From the NCBI GenBank assembly GCA_034429215.1, contig DAOUGI010000063.1, positions 1 to 57,529 of the forward strand: a DNA stretch of 57,529 bases, given 5' to 3'. The stretch is from JAFGOG01 sp034429215. Lineage in GTDB: Bacteria; Chloroflexota; Anaerolineae; JAAYZQ01. The notes below the pieces were generated by a model that saw nothing but the letters and a program-made list of their open reading frames with translations, did not search any database and was not told the origin of the DNA. A program made the position numbers and the translations under genes. Of the stretch, positions 7,668 through 16,643 are shown piece after piece; positions within the stretch are counted from its first letter, which is position 1, and each line of letters opens with the position of its first letter.

Positions 7668-7770
7668 GCTGTGCCTTCCGCCGTGAGCAACGGAGGAGTG
7701 GTGAAAGGCATGTCAAGGCTCGGATCAAAGACGATTCGTTTGCTACAGCCCAGGTGCCAGCAGATGCCTT

Positions 7771-7799
7771 GTACGGCGCGCAGATCATGCGCGCCGTAC
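7771..7799. terminator. Perfect 11-bp hairpin between operons
   Basis: Arms 7771-7781 and 7789-7799 are perfectly complementary, with a 7-base loop. The T tract after it is weak (CATTTCCC), so termination is plausible but may need help. It separates the rubrerythrin operon from the NIF3 operon. Confidence 0.5.
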
Positions 7800-7835
7800 G
7801 CATTTCCCGGTTGAGAAATAGCGCGGAATGTCAGG

Positions 7836-7864
7836 TTGCATCCCCCCTCGAAAGATGATATACT
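7836..7864 (+). promoter_or_regulatory. Promoter of the NIF3 operon
   Basis: TTGCAT (7836-7841), a 17-base spacer and TATACT (7859-7864), 23 bases before the NIF3 ATG. Confidence 0.75.
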
Positions 7865-7886
7865 GTCATTACTTGGAGAGGGAAAC

Positions 7887-8642
7887 ATGAAACGCGACGA
7901 TCTTGTGACCTATCTGAACGACTATTTGCGAGTAAATGCCGTCAAGGATGACTCGAACAACGGCCTGCAGGTGGAGGGCGCCGGCGAGGTGACCCGCCTG
8001 GCCTTTGCCGTAGATGCCAGCCTGGCTGCCGTCGAGGGGGCGGCAGAGGCCGGCGCGCAGATGCTCGTCGTGCACCATGGGCTGTTCTGGAGCAAGCCGC
8101 TCATGGTGACCGGGCCCCACCACCGCCGGCTGAAGCGGCTGCTGGAAGCCGATCTGTCGTTGTATGGGGTCCATCTGCCCCTGGACATGCACGAGGAGGT
8201 GGGCAACAATGCTGTGTTGGCGCGCTTGCTCAAGCTCGAAGGGGTAACGCCTTTTGGTGAGTATCAAGGCGCGCCGGTGGGCATGGAGGGTCGGCTGCCG
8301 GCGACCGTGTCCCTGGGCGATTTCGCAGCACAGGTGGAAAGCGTTCTGCAGGAACAGCTCATCCAGATCTGGCCGTTTGGCTTGCCCAATGTCGAACGGG
8401 TGGGGATCGTCTCAGGTGGCGCAGCCTTTTTGTTGAACCAGGCCGCGGCGGCTGGGGTGGATGTCTACCTGACCGGCGAGGTGAGCCACAGCAGCTATCA
8501 TGCGGCCCAGGAGCTCGGCCTTGACGTTGTCTTTGGCGGCCACTATGCCACCGAGACGGTTGGCCTCAAGGCGCTGGCCGAGCACCTGGCCGGCAAGTTC
8601 GGTCTGGAAACCGTCTTTCTGGATCTGCCTACCGGGGCGTGA
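7887..8642 (+). CDS. NIF3-like dinuclear metal-binding protein
   Basis: A 251-residue member of the NIF3/YbgI family, which forms toroidal hexamers with a di-metal centre. Seen here are the ligands in LVVHHGLFW, HLPLDMH, GEVSHSSYH and GGHYATET. The biochemical role is unsettled; members have been annotated as GTP cyclohydrolase 1 type 2 without firm support in most species. GGAGAGGG just before the ATG at 7887 fixes the start. It is the first gene of a five-gene operon whose later members overlap by four bases. Confidence 0.88.
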   Translation: MKRDDLVTYLNDYLRVNAVKDDSNNGLQVEGAGEVTRLAFAVDASLAAVEGAAEAGAQMLVVHHGLFWSKPLMVTGPHHRRLKRLLEADLSLYGVHLPLDMHEEVGNNAVLARLLKLEGVTPFGEYQGAPVGMEGRLPATVSLGDFAAQVESVLQEQLIQIWPFGLPNVERVGIVSGGAAFLLNQAAAAGVDVYLTGEVSHSSYHAAQELGLDVVFGGHYATETVGLKALAEHLAGKFGLETVFLDLPTGA

Positions 8643-8677
8643 CGCCTGCCGGTCGTGGCAGGATGGGGGATGCGACG

Positions 8678-9484
8678 ATGCAATTGATCTTTCTGGGCTG
8701 TAGCGACTCGAAAGGTGTTCCCCGTGTCGGGTGTGAGTGCGACGTGTGCCGCAACGTGCTGTCGTCCGGCAGCCGCAATTACCGGACCGGCCCATCGGCA
8801 GTGCTTTGTTACGGTCCCCCCTACGCCCAGCGTATGGTGTTGATCGACGCTGCGCCCGAGTTCCGACTGCAGGCAACCGGACTGAGCCTGCGCCAGTTCG
8901 ATGCTCTGCTGATCACCCACGCGCACGACGATCACATTTTGGGGCTCAGCGCCCTGGTCAACGCCCAACGCGTGGCCGAACGACAGCTCCCGATCTATGC
9001 CCCCAATCACGTCCTCGACGAGGTCCGCAAGCGGTTCGACTATATCTGGACCGACAAGATCTACCGCAAAGTCATACAACCTCAAGCTATCGACGGATCG
9101 GTCGATCTGTGGGGCCTGGGGGTCCGGCCCCTGCGCGTAGACCATGGCATGGGCGGCGCAGCCTATGGTTATCTGTTCACCTTCGGCAGCCGGCGGCTGG
9201 CTTACGTGTCCGACATGCTGCGCCCAACCGCCGAGACCCGGGCGGCACTGACCGGCCTGGACCTGCTGGTGCTCGGCGCAAACCATTACTACGAGGGGAT
9301 CGAAATGTGGCGGCGGTCGGTCATGGACGTCACCGCTGCCCTGGAGCTGATCGGCGAGGTGGCGCCCACCCGGGCGATCCTCACCCACCTATCTCACACC
9401 ATAGATTATGACCAGGTTTCGGTCAAGCTGCCGCATCTCGTCAGCCTGGCCCATGACGGCTTGACGGTGGAGGTGCCGGAATGA
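8678..9484 (+). CDS. PhnP-like metallo-beta-lactamase-fold hydrolase
   Basis: A 268-residue metallo-hydrolase. The N-terminus has SDSKGVPRVGCECDVCRN, the Cys-containing zinc loop typical of the PhnP branch. The active-site HAHDDH follows at about residue 87, then DHGMG and a C-terminal histidine in HLSHTIDY. PhnP opens cyclic phosphoribosyl phosphate in phosphonate breakdown, but no phn genes are nearby, so the substrate is open; related lipoate-linked and tRNase-like members exist. The ATG at 8678 has GGATGGGGG ahead; an in-frame ATG 15 bases earlier is less well placed. Confidence 0.83.
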   Translation: MQLIFLGCSDSKGVPRVGCECDVCRNVLSSGSRNYRTGPSAVLCYGPPYAQRMVLIDAAPEFRLQATGLSLRQFDALLITHAHDDHILGLSALVNAQRVAERQLPIYAPNHVLDEVRKRFDYIWTDKIYRKVIQPQAIDGSVDLWGLGVRPLRVDHGMGGAAYGYLFTFGSRRLAYVSDMLRPTAETRAALTGLDLLVLGANHYYEGIEMWRRSVMDVTAALELIGEVAPTRAILTHLSHTIDYDQVSVKLPHLVSLAHDGLTVEVPE

Positions 9485-10611
9485 GTCAACTGTTGGATTA
9501 CCTGTTGACCCGGCAGGAGGCGATGACGAGCACCTTGGAGCAGTGGGTCATGCTCGAATCGCCCAGCAACGACGACGGGGCCGTCAACGCTCTGGGGGAT
9601 CTGGTGGCCCGGGCGTTCAAAGGGGCTGGGGCCTCGGTGGAGCGTCTGCCGCAGGCTGCATTTGGCGATCACCTGCGCATCTCGTGGGGCCAGGGCGACC
9701 GCCAGTTGCTGCTGCTGGGCCACATGGATACGGTGTGGCCCATGGGTGAGGTGCAACGCCGGCCTTTTCGCGTGTCCCAAGCCAAAGCCACCGGGCCGGG
9801 CGTCTTTGACATGAAGGGCGGGCTGGTGATCGCTCTGTATGCGGTTATGGCTCTGCAGGAGCTGGGCCTGAAACCTGCGCATCGCCTGGTACTCCTGCTC
9901 AATTCGGACGAAGAGGTGGGAAGTTTGTCGTCCAGGCCGTTCATCGAGGAGGAGGCGCGGCGCAGTGAGGCGGTGCTCGTGTTGGAGCCGTCCCGGGAGA
10001 ATGCGCTGGTCACCTGGCGCAAAGGGGTGGGCCGCTTTGAGCTGGAGATCCAGGGGGTGGCTTCCCACGCCGGGGCAGCACACGAGCGGGGTGTCAGCGC
10101 CGTGCAGGAGCTGGCCCACCAGATCATCCGCCTGGAGTCGATGACCGACTATGGGCGGGGCACGACCGTCAACGTCGGAGTGGTGGAAGGCGGCTCGAAG
10201 GTCAATGTCCGCCCGGCTTCCGCCTGGGCGGCGATAGACCTGCGGGTGCTGACCGCCGCAGAAGGCCGGCGGATGACCGATGCGATCCTGGGGCTGAAAC
10301 CGGCGAACCCGGAAACGACGCTGATCATCTCGGGGGGCATCAACCGCCCGCCCTGGGAGGCATCTCCGGCCAGTGAGGCCCTTTTCGAGCGGGCGCGACG
10401 GACCGGGGCAGCCTTGGGGTTTGACCTGTGGCCGGCCGGCACAGGCGGCGGCTCGGACGGCAACTTTACGGCGGCACTGGGCGTCCCCACCCTCGACGGC
10501 CTGGGCGTCGTGGGCGAAGATGCCCATGCGCTGACTGAGTGGGCCGATCTGACTTCGCTGCCGCGCCGGGCCGCGCTGCTGGCCGAGCTTGTGCTCGACA
10601 TGGGACGATGA
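9481..10611 (+). CDS. M20-family zinc peptidase, glutamate carboxypeptidase (CPG2)-like
   Basis: A 376-residue peptidase. Metal and catalytic motifs of the M20 family in order: LLGHMDTVWP (His ligand and Asp), GVFDMKGG (bridging Asp), NSDEEVGS (catalytic Glu pair), VLEPSRE, the dimerisation lid region (about residues 180-290) with ASHAGAAHERG, and GTGGGSDGNFT. It removes C-terminal residues, probably glutamate, from peptides or folate-like molecules. No signal peptide. It begins inside the stop of the previous gene (ATGA overlap) and ends with the same overlap into the next, a sign of translational coupling. Confidence 0.88.
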   Translation: MSQLLDYLLTRQEAMTSTLEQWVMLESPSNDDGAVNALGDLVARAFKGAGASVERLPQAAFGDHLRISWGQGDRQLLLLGHMDTVWPMGEVQRRPFRVSQAKATGPGVFDMKGGLVIALYAVMALQELGLKPAHRLVLLLNSDEEVGSLSSRPFIEEEARRSEAVLVLEPSRENALVTWRKGVGRFELEIQGVASHAGAAHERGVSAVQELAHQIIRLESMTDYGRGTTVNVGVVEGGSKVNVRPASAWAAIDLRVLTAAEGRRMTDAILGLKPANPETTLIISGGINRPPWEASPASEALFERARRTGAALGFDLWPAGTGGGSDGNFTAALGVPTLDGLGVVGEDAHALTEWADLTSLPRRAALLAELVLDMGR

Positions 10612-11405
10612 TGAAACACATCTACCTGTCACCACACCTGGATGACGCCGTGCTGTCCTGCGGCGGAGCAATCCATCGCCACGCCGCCGCCGGCGACCCG
10701 GTTCTGGTTATCACCTTTCTTACCGGTGAGGCCTCTGCCCATGGCGTCGCCGGCCCCCTGTCGCCTTTTGCCCTGCTGCAGCACAACTACTGGGGCGATC
10801 CTCCCCGGCCGATGGCGCTCCGCCGGGCTGAAGACGTGGCCGCATTGACCCTGTTAAAGGCAGATTGGTACCACGTCGGATATCTTGATGCCGTGTATCG
10901 GGCTGACGCCGCCGGCCGGTGGCTCTACACAGACCTGGATACCCTGCTTGGACCGGTGCAGCCCGGCGACCCGCTGGCATCGGCTCAGGCCGACCTGGTC
11001 ACCCAGGTGCTCGGCTTTACCCGGCACGCAGCCGGGCCGGTGATCTATGCTCCTCTGGGAGTAGGCCGGCACGTGGATCACCGCATCGTGCACGCCGCGG
11101 CGCTGCAGCTTATCCGCCGTGGCTGCCACGTCGCGTTCTATGAGGACTATCCCTACGCCGGCCGGCCCGGCGCATCGGAGGAAGCCCTGGCCGCCGCCGG
11201 CGCCGAGAACTGGCGGCTGGAGGTCATTCCCCTCGCTCCTGCCGACGTGGCGGCTAAGGTCAAGGCCGTGGACTATTACCGGTCCCAGTTAGACACCCTT
11301 TTCCGCGGCACCGAGGCAATGCCCAGCCAGGTGTGGGGTTTTGCCGCCTCCCGATCCCCGGAAGCCGGTTTGGCCGAGCGGATCTGGTGGCCTACAGAGG
11401 GATAA
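10608..11405 (+). CDS. PIG-L/LmbE-family deacetylase
   Basis: A 265-residue protein with the zinc motif SPHLDDAVLSCGG (H10, D12, D13; usual form PHPDD) and the later HVDHR. This family hydrolyses N-acetyl groups from sugars, as in bacillithiol, mycothiol or lipid-linked GlcNAc. Nothing in the neighbourhood selects between these. The start overlaps the M20 stop by four bases (ATGA); a second Met follows directly. It is followed after 6 bases by the methyltransferase. Confidence 0.85.
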   Translation: MMKHIYLSPHLDDAVLSCGGAIHRHAAAGDPVLVITFLTGEASAHGVAGPLSPFALLQHNYWGDPPRPMALRRAEDVAALTLLKADWYHVGYLDAVYRADAAGRWLYTDLDTLLGPVQPGDPLASAQADLVTQVLGFTRHAAGPVIYAPLGVGRHVDHRIVHAAALQLIRRGCHVAFYEDYPYAGRPGASEEALAAAGAENWRLEVIPLAPADVAAKVKAVDYYRSQLDTLFRGTEAMPSQVWGFAASRSPEAGLAERIWWPTEG

Positions 11406-11411
11406 CCGCCC

Positions 11412-12650
11412 GTGGCAAAAGTTGTAGAGCTGCGCCTGACGGCCATGGCCCATGGCGGGGCAGCGTTGGGCCGCCACCAGGGCCAAACCATCTTTGTGCC
11501 TTATGCCATCCCGGGCGAGCGGGTCCGCGCCGAGATCCTCGAATCGCATGCCCACTGGGCCCGGGCTCGCCTGCTGGAGGTGCTCGAAGCCTCCCCTGAC
11601 CGGGTCGCGCCGCCATGCCCCTACTTTGGCCCCGACAGATGTGGCGGCTGTCACTTGCAGCACATTCGTTACGAGCCCCAGGTAGAGCTCAAGCGCCAGG
11701 TGGTGATTGACCAATTGGCCCGCATCGGCGGTTTGACCGGCGCCAACGTGCAGGAAGCGTTCGGCGCCGCCGAACCGTGGCATTACAGAAACCATGTTCA
11801 GCTCAGCTTGACCGAAGATGGGCATGCCGCCTTTCAGCGGGCCGGCAGCCATCAATTGATACCCGTCGAGTCATGCCTGATCGCCGACCTGCTGCTCGAC
11901 GATTTGTGGAGCGCCCTCGACATGAACTGGCCGCAGCTCCGGCAGCTTACCCTGCGCTGCGGCTCGGCTACCGGCGATCTGATGGCCGTTTTTGAATTGG
12001 ATCACTATGAGGATTTCGATATCGAGGTCGATTTCCCGGTGTCGTGTGTGATCCGTTTGGCCGATGGCGAGTCGGTTGTTCTGATGGGCAACCCTTATCT
12101 CGTCGAACAGGTCGCGGGGCGCGACTATCGTGTCTCGGCGGGCAGCTCTTTCAAGGTGAACACGGCCGGCGCCGAGGTGTTGGTCGACCTGGTCCAGGGC
12201 TACCTGGCACCGGCCGGCGGCGAAACGTTGGTGGATCTGTATTGCGGGGTGGGGTTGTTTGGTCTGGCCTTGGCCGGCCGGGTGGGCCAGGTGATCGGCG
12301 TGGAGGCGGATCGCAGCGCCGTGGACGATTTCCGCTGCAACGCCCAAGGGCTATCCAACGTCCGGTTGATCGCCGAGGCTGCCGAGGCCGCCCTGCCGCA
12401 GATCGATGGGCCGCTCCACCAAGGGCTGGTGGTGCTCGACCCGCCCCGAGCCGGTGCCGGAGCGCAGGCGATCGCCCAGATCGTCCGGCTTGAGCCACAG
12501 CGCATCGTCTATGTAGCCTGCGATCCGGCTACGCTGGCCCGCGATGCCCGCCAATTGGTGGAAGCCGGCTACCGCCTGGCAGAGGTGCAGCCGGTCGACC
12601 TATTCCCGCAGACGTATCACATCGAGTCGGTGGCCTTGTTCGTGCGATAG
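11412..12650 (+). CDS. RNA m5U methyltransferase, RlmD/RlmCD-type (TrmA family)
   Basis: A 412-residue class I methyltransferase that adds methyl to C5 of uridine in rRNA or tRNA. It has a TRAM domain (about residues 5-55), the Fe-S cysteines C69, C77 and C80 (CPYFGPDRCGGC), a SAM site LVDLYCGVGLFGLALAG, the DPPRAGAG motif and a Cys nucleophile in YVACDPATLARDA, which replaces the usual SCNPATLARD. Start GTG at 11412, six bases after PIG-L; no strong ribosome site, so it relies on coupling. The exact target base cannot be told from sequence. Confidence 0.88.
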   Translation: MAKVVELRLTAMAHGGAALGRHQGQTIFVPYAIPGERVRAEILESHAHWARARLLEVLEASPDRVAPPCPYFGPDRCGGCHLQHIRYEPQVELKRQVVIDQLARIGGLTGANVQEAFGAAEPWHYRNHVQLSLTEDGHAAFQRAGSHQLIPVESCLIADLLLDDLWSALDMNWPQLRQLTLRCGSATGDLMAVFELDHYEDFDIEVDFPVSCVIRLADGESVVLMGNPYLVEQVAGRDYRVSAGSSFKVNTAGAEVLVDLVQGYLAPAGGETLVDLYCGVGLFGLALAGRVGQVIGVEADRSAVDDFRCNAQGLSNVRLIAEAAEAALPQIDGPLHQGLVVLDPPRAGAGAQAIAQIVRLEPQRIVYVACDPATLARDARQLVEAGYRLAEVQPVDLFPQTYHIESVALFVR

Positions 12651-12755
12651 GCTTTCAGTGATCGGCTAGCGGCGCTGGTCGCAGCCGTCGTGCTCATCGC
12701 CACCATCTGAACAGCCAAGTTGTTCTTGCGAGCTGATTGCCGGCTGACTACCGCC

Positions 12756-12784
12756 TTGACGTTTGCCGGGTCTGGTGGTATAAT
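12756..12784 (+). promoter_or_regulatory. Promoter giving a leaderless glycosyltransferase mRNA
   Basis: TTGACG (12756-12761), 17 bases, perfect TATAAT (12779-12784). The first in-frame start codon, GTG 12792, lies 7 bases past the -10, at the expected transcription start. No Shine-Dalgarno fits between. The stretch 12651-12755 before it shows no other feature. Confidence 0.75.
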
Positions 12785-12791
12785 CTGGTTT

Positions 12792-13961
12792 GTGAGCGGG
12801 GCGATTAAGCGGACAATTCATGTCGGGTTGAACGCCCATCTGTTGTCTTTGGGCAGCAATTACCGCAGTGCGGGGATCACCTGGTATATCTATAACCTGC
12901 TTACCTATTTACCGGGGATAGATCCAGGGGTTCACTGCACGGCCTTTTTGAGTGAAACGCGTTACCAGGGATCGCCGCCGCTGGATCTGGAGCTGTCGTG
13001 CTTGCCGACACGCCGGCCGGCGGTGCGTATTATTTGGGAGCAACTGATCCAGCCGTCGGCCGCGCGCCGGGCCAGGCTCGACCTGCTCCACGGCATGGCC
13101 TTTGTCGGGCCGATGGGCAGCCGCTGCCCATCCGTCGTGACGATTCACGATCTGAGTTTCCTGTTCTATCCGCACAGCTTCCGGCCGGTGAACAGGCTTT
13201 ACCTGAAACTGTTTGCCCGGCTGTCGGCGCGGCGGGCGCGGCGGGTGATCGCCGTATCGGAAAGCACCAAGCGCGACGCCGTAAAGCAGTACGGCATCGC
13301 ACCGGATAAGGTGGACGTGGTCCACAACGGGGTAGACCCGGCCTTTCGCCCTTTTCCGGCCGACCAGGTGTCTGCCTTTCGGGCAGATCGAGGCCTGCCG
13401 GAGCGATTTATCCTTTTTGTCGGCACGTTAGAGCCGCGCAAGAATATTGCCAGGCTGATACAGGCCTATGCCCAGTTACCAGGCGCTCGCCCGCCGCTGT
13501 TCTTTGTTGGAGGCAAAGGCTGGTACTATGACGAGATATTCGCCCTCGTCGAGCGACTGAATCTGGGGGCCGATGTGCATTTCGTAGGGTACGTTTCTAC
13601 TCAAGATCTGCCCTGGTGGTACAACGCAGCCCAGGTATTCGTCTACCCGTCCTTGTACGAAGGGTTTGGGCTGCCGCCGCTGGAGGCAATGGCGTGTGGC
13701 ACGCCGGTTATCACTTCCGCCGCCTCTTCCCTGCCCGAAGTCGTAGGCCAAGCTGGCCTGTTGATTGACCCCACAGATACCGAAGGGCTGACCGCGGCCA
13801 TGGCGCAATGCCTGGCCGATGCGGACCTGCGGGCGCAGATGAAGGCCATGGGACTGGCGCGGGCAGCGGGCTTTTCCTGGCAAGAGACCGCTCGGCAAAC
13901 GGTGGACAGCTACCGGCGGGCGGTGGCGCCCACCGGGAAGGGAGGCGCGGGAAGTGTTTGA
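12792..13961 (+). CDS. GT4-family (GT-B) glycosyltransferase
   Basis: A 389-residue glycosyltransferase of group 1. The N-domain begins with GLNAHLLSLGSNYRSAGI. The C-domain has the donor-site stretch FVGTLEPRKNIARLI and EGFGLPPLEAMACGTPVI, the EX7E-like acidic motif of GT4 enzymes. It probably transfers a sugar in exopolysaccharide or O-antigen assembly, given the initiating transferase that follows with an 8-base overlap. The GTG at 12792 is taken as the start because an ideal promoter ends 7 bases before it, making the mRNA leaderless. Confidence 0.85.
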   Translation: MSGAIKRTIHVGLNAHLLSLGSNYRSAGITWYIYNLLTYLPGIDPGVHCTAFLSETRYQGSPPLDLELSCLPTRRPAVRIIWEQLIQPSAARRARLDLLHGMAFVGPMGSRCPSVVTIHDLSFLFYPHSFRPVNRLYLKLFARLSARRARRVIAVSESTKRDAVKQYGIAPDKVDVVHNGVDPAFRPFPADQVSAFRADRGLPERFILFVGTLEPRKNIARLIQAYAQLPGARPPLFFVGGKGWYYDEIFALVERLNLGADVHFVGYVSTQDLPWWYNAAQVFVYPSLYEGFGLPPLEAMACGTPVITSAASSLPEVVGQAGLLIDPTDTEGLTAAMAQCLADADLRAQMKAMGLARAAGFSWQETARQTVDSYRRAVAPTGKGGAGSV

Positions 13962-15384
13962 GCGATACAGGCGGCTCCTGTCCATCGGCACTGCCGTCAC
14001 CGACGTCCTGCTGATCAACCTGGCTCTGGCGCTGGCCTACTGGCTGCGCTACGACTTGCAGTGGTTTGCCACTGTGGATGTGGCCTACATGGTCTCCTAT
14101 CGGGCCTTTGTCCCCATCTCGATAGGCTTGACGGTGCTGCTCCTCATTATCTACAAGCTCAATGGCGTCTACGATCAGCCCCGCGGCGCTTCTTTGTTCA
14201 GCGAAGTCTACCGGATCGTCGCCGGAACCGCGATTGGCATCGTCCTGGCCGTGTTTGTGATTGTCATCTTTTTCCGCCCATTCCTTTATTCCAGGCTGGT
14301 TTTCTTTTACGCCGGTGTGTTGATCCCGATCCTGCTTATGATAAGCCGCTTGGTGCGGCGCATGGTGCGCGACCGGATGCGGAGAAAAGGGCTGGGCGTC
14401 GACCGCGTTTTGGTCGTCGGCGGCGGTGAAGTGGGCCGCGCCGTCATGCGCAACACGGTCGCTGAAGAAACGTTGGGTTATCACGTCGTCGGCTTTGTGG
14501 ACGACGATCCAGACAAGGGCAACATCGATATCGGCCGGTTCAAAGCCTTGGGAGAAACCGCCAATCTGCCGCGCCTCGTCAAAGAGCTGGCTGTGGATGA
14601 GGTCATTATCACCCTGCCCTGGATGTACCACCGCAAGATCGTCAGTATCATCGCTCAATGCGAACGGGAAAAGGTCCGGGTCCGGATCGTCCCCGACATC
14701 TTTCAAATGACCCTGAGCCATCTGCACATAGAAGACCTGGCCGGCATCCCGATGATCGGCATCCAAGAACGGTCGATCAAAGGCGGCCATCTGGTTTTCA
14801 AGCGGGTGATGGATATCGTCTTGTCCTCACTGCTTTTACTCATGTTTTGTCCGCTTTTCCTAGTGGTCGCTGCAGCGATCAAGCTTGATTCACGAGGCCC
14901 GGTCATATTGCGGCAGATCCGGGTGGGCAAGGGCGAGCGTCTTTTTACCTGTTTCAAGTTCCGCTCGATGCGGGAGGGGGCGGATCGGGAAAAGGCACTG
15001 TTGTTGGAGCAAAACGAAGCAAACGGTCCGTGGTTCAAGATGCGGGATGATCCTCGCGTCACAAAGGTGGGCCGCTTTATACGGCGCTTTAGCATAGACG
15101 AGCTGCCTCAATTCTTTAACGTATTGATGGGGCACATGAGCATGGTGGGGCCGCGACCGGCGGTTCCTTCAGAAGTGCAAAAGTATCAACCCTGGCACAA
15201 GAGGCGGTTGGAAGTGGCGCCGGGCGTCACCGGCTTGTGGCAGGTGTCGGGGCGCAGCAACCTGAGCTTCGATGAGGCGGTGCTGCTCGACCTGTACTAT
15301 ATCGAGAACTGGTCGCTGCTGCTGGATTTGCAGCTTTTGCTCAGAACTGTGCCCAGAGTGATTTCAGGCGAGGGCGCCTACTAA
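13954..15384 (+). CDS. Polyprenyl-phosphate hexose-1-phosphate transferase (WcaJ/WbaP type)
   Basis: A 476-residue membrane protein that starts surface polysaccharide synthesis by attaching a sugar phosphate to undecaprenyl phosphate. Four N-terminal membrane helices (to about residue 125) are followed by a Rossmann-like CoA-binding domain (VLVVGGGEVGRAVMR), another hydrophobic segment (VLSSLLLLMFCPLFLVVAA) and the cytosolic catalytic domain. Its motifs are FKFRSMREGAD, FSIDELPQFFNVLMG, MVGPRPAVPSEV and PGVTGLWQVSGRSN. Start GTG with GGGAGG about 9 bases ahead, overlapping the preceding glycosyltransferase. It ends convergently on recF with a 4-base overlap and no terminator between. Confidence 0.92.
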   Translation: MFERYRRLLSIGTAVTDVLLINLALALAYWLRYDLQWFATVDVAYMVSYRAFVPISIGLTVLLLIIYKLNGVYDQPRGASLFSEVYRIVAGTAIGIVLAVFVIVIFFRPFLYSRLVFFYAGVLIPILLMISRLVRRMVRDRMRRKGLGVDRVLVVGGGEVGRAVMRNTVAEETLGYHVVGFVDDDPDKGNIDIGRFKALGETANLPRLVKELAVDEVIITLPWMYHRKIVSIIAQCEREKVRVRIVPDIFQMTLSHLHIEDLAGIPMIGIQERSIKGGHLVFKRVMDIVLSSLLLLMFCPLFLVVAAAIKLDSRGPVILRQIRVGKGERLFTCFKFRSMREGADREKALLLEQNEANGPWFKMRDDPRVTKVGRFIRRFSIDELPQFFNVLMGHMSMVGPRPAVPSEVQKYQPWHKRRLEVAPGVTGLWQVSGRSNLSFDEAVLLDLYYIENWSLLLDLQLLLRTVPRVISGEGAY

Positions 15385-16541
15385 CTGACCTCCGCCAGTC
15401 TCCCCATCTCAACCCGCCACAGCCGGCAGCCCTGCAAAAAAGCGGGCGACAGGGCCTGCAGGTCGGTGGCAGTAATGATCGCCTGCTGTTGCCCGTCCTC
15501 CACCCGCTGTAACAGGAATTGACGTCGGTGCGCGTCAAGCTCAGATAGCACGTCGTCCAGCAGCAGGACCGGATACTCCCCGGTCTGGTGGTTCATCATC
15601 TCTACCTCAGCCAGTTTGAGAGCCAGCACTGCCGTCCGCTGCTGCCCCCGCGAGCCATAGACTCCGGCGTCGATGTCATCGATCACGAACCGCATCTCGT
15701 CGCGGTGTGGGCCGGCCAGGGTCATCCCGGCGGCGGTTTCCCTCTGGCGCAGAGATTGCAGTTGAGCCTGGTATGCCGTTTGAACCTCGGCAACTGCCAG
15801 GCACCGCGGCTCACCGAGGTCCACGCTCGGCACGTAACGAAGGTGGAGGCGCTCCGCGCCATCGGTCAATTGGCCGTGGATCGCCTGGGCCAGCTCGTCC
15901 AGGGTGTCGATCGCTTCTCGCCGGCGGGCGACCAGGTGCGCGCCGTGCTCCACCAGCCGTTCATTCCAAAAGGCCAATTGAGACGGGTCGCCCCCCCGCT
16001 CGCCCAGGTCGCGGAGCAGGGCGTTGCGTTGGGTGACGATCTGGTTGTAGCCGGCCAGGGTGCGGCAGTAGTGGGCGTCGATCTGGCACAGCATCACGTC
16101 CAGGTACCGGCGGCGCAGGCCTGGCGAGCCGGACACCAGGTTGACATCTTCGGGTACAAAGAGAACCACGTTCAGGTGGCCCAGCAGGTCCATGGCCCGC
16201 TTGTTGACGCCGTTCAGGCGGATCTGCTTCTGGTAGCGGGAGCCGTTCTCGGCCTGCTGGCTGACGGTGATCTCGATCAGCACGCTGTTGTCGCCCCGCG
16301 CCACCCGGCCTGCCAGGCGGGTGTAGGGCAGCGGCTCCTGCTCGAGGCTCAGCCAGTTGATCAGCTCGCGGTCGGTGCCGGTGTAGGGCGAGCGGCTGGT
16401 AGCCAGGTAGTAGATCGCCTCCAGCAGGTTAGTCTTGCCCTGGGCGTTGTCGCCGAGCAGCACCATGACGTCCGGCGGCAGGTCAAGCTCCAGCCGGACA
16501 TAGTTTCGGAAATTGTGCAATGACAGATGGGCTAGGCGCAC
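15381..16541 (-). CDS. recF: DNA replication and repair protein RecF
   Basis: A 386-residue SMC-like ATPase that helps load RecA at gaps. Walker A GDNAQGKT (about residues 30-37), QLAFWNERLVEHG in the arm, the ABC signature region GSRGQQRT and Walker B PVLLLDDVLSELD are all present. It stands apart from dnaA, dnaN and gyrB, its frequent partners. The start is GTG at 16541, lying 7 bases after a TATAAT on the same strand, so the message appears leaderless. Confidence 0.93.
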   Translation of the reverse strand: MRLAHLSLHNFRNYVRLELDLPPDVMVLLGDNAQGKTNLLEAIYYLATSRSPYTGTDRELINWLSLEQEPLPYTRLAGRVARGDNSVLIEITVSQQAENGSRYQKQIRLNGVNKRAMDLLGHLNVVLFVPEDVNLVSGSPGLRRRYLDVMLCQIDAHYCRTLAGYNQIVTQRNALLRDLGERGGDPSQLAFWNERLVEHGAHLVARRREAIDTLDELAQAIHGQLTDGAERLHLRYVPSVDLGEPRCLAVAEVQTAYQAQLQSLRQRETAAGMTLAGPHRDEMRFVIDDIDAGVYGSRGQQRTAVLALKLAEVEMMNHQTGEYPVLLLDDVLSELDAHRRQFLLQRVEDGQQQAIITATDLQALSPAFLQGCRLWRVEMGRLAEVS

Positions 16542-16548
16542 GAGGGCT

Positions 16549-16578
16549 ATTATAACACACCTGTTTCCCTCACCGCAA
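16549..16578 (-). promoter_or_regulatory. Leaderless promoter of recF
   Basis: On the minus strand TTGCGG (16573-16578), an 18-base spacer and TATAAT (16549-16554). Seven bases separate the -10 from the recF GTG. Confidence 0.65.
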
Positions 16579-16607
16579 AGCGGGATCTTGAAGAAACAGG
16601 CGTAGAG

Positions 16608-16636
16608 TTGCTAAAGAGGGACAGGTGGGGTATAAT
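16608..16636 (+). promoter_or_regulatory. Leaderless promoter of the NapH-NapG-like gene
   Basis: TTGCTA (16608-16613), 17 bases, TATAAT (16631-16636). The ATG at 16644 is 7 bases after the -10. Confidence 0.75.
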
Positions 16637-16643
16637 CGGGCCG

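Noticed and set aside
9406..10671. A 421-codon minus-strand frame opposite the M20 peptidase
   Set aside because: It is the antisense of a gene with clear catalytic motifs; the long open frame follows from GC-rich codon use, and its product has low-complexity Arg/Gln/His content.
12720..12791. Longer N-terminus for the glycosyltransferase
   Set aside because: A start at 12720 would place the ideal promoter inside the coding region; the family N-terminus begins after the GTG at 12792.
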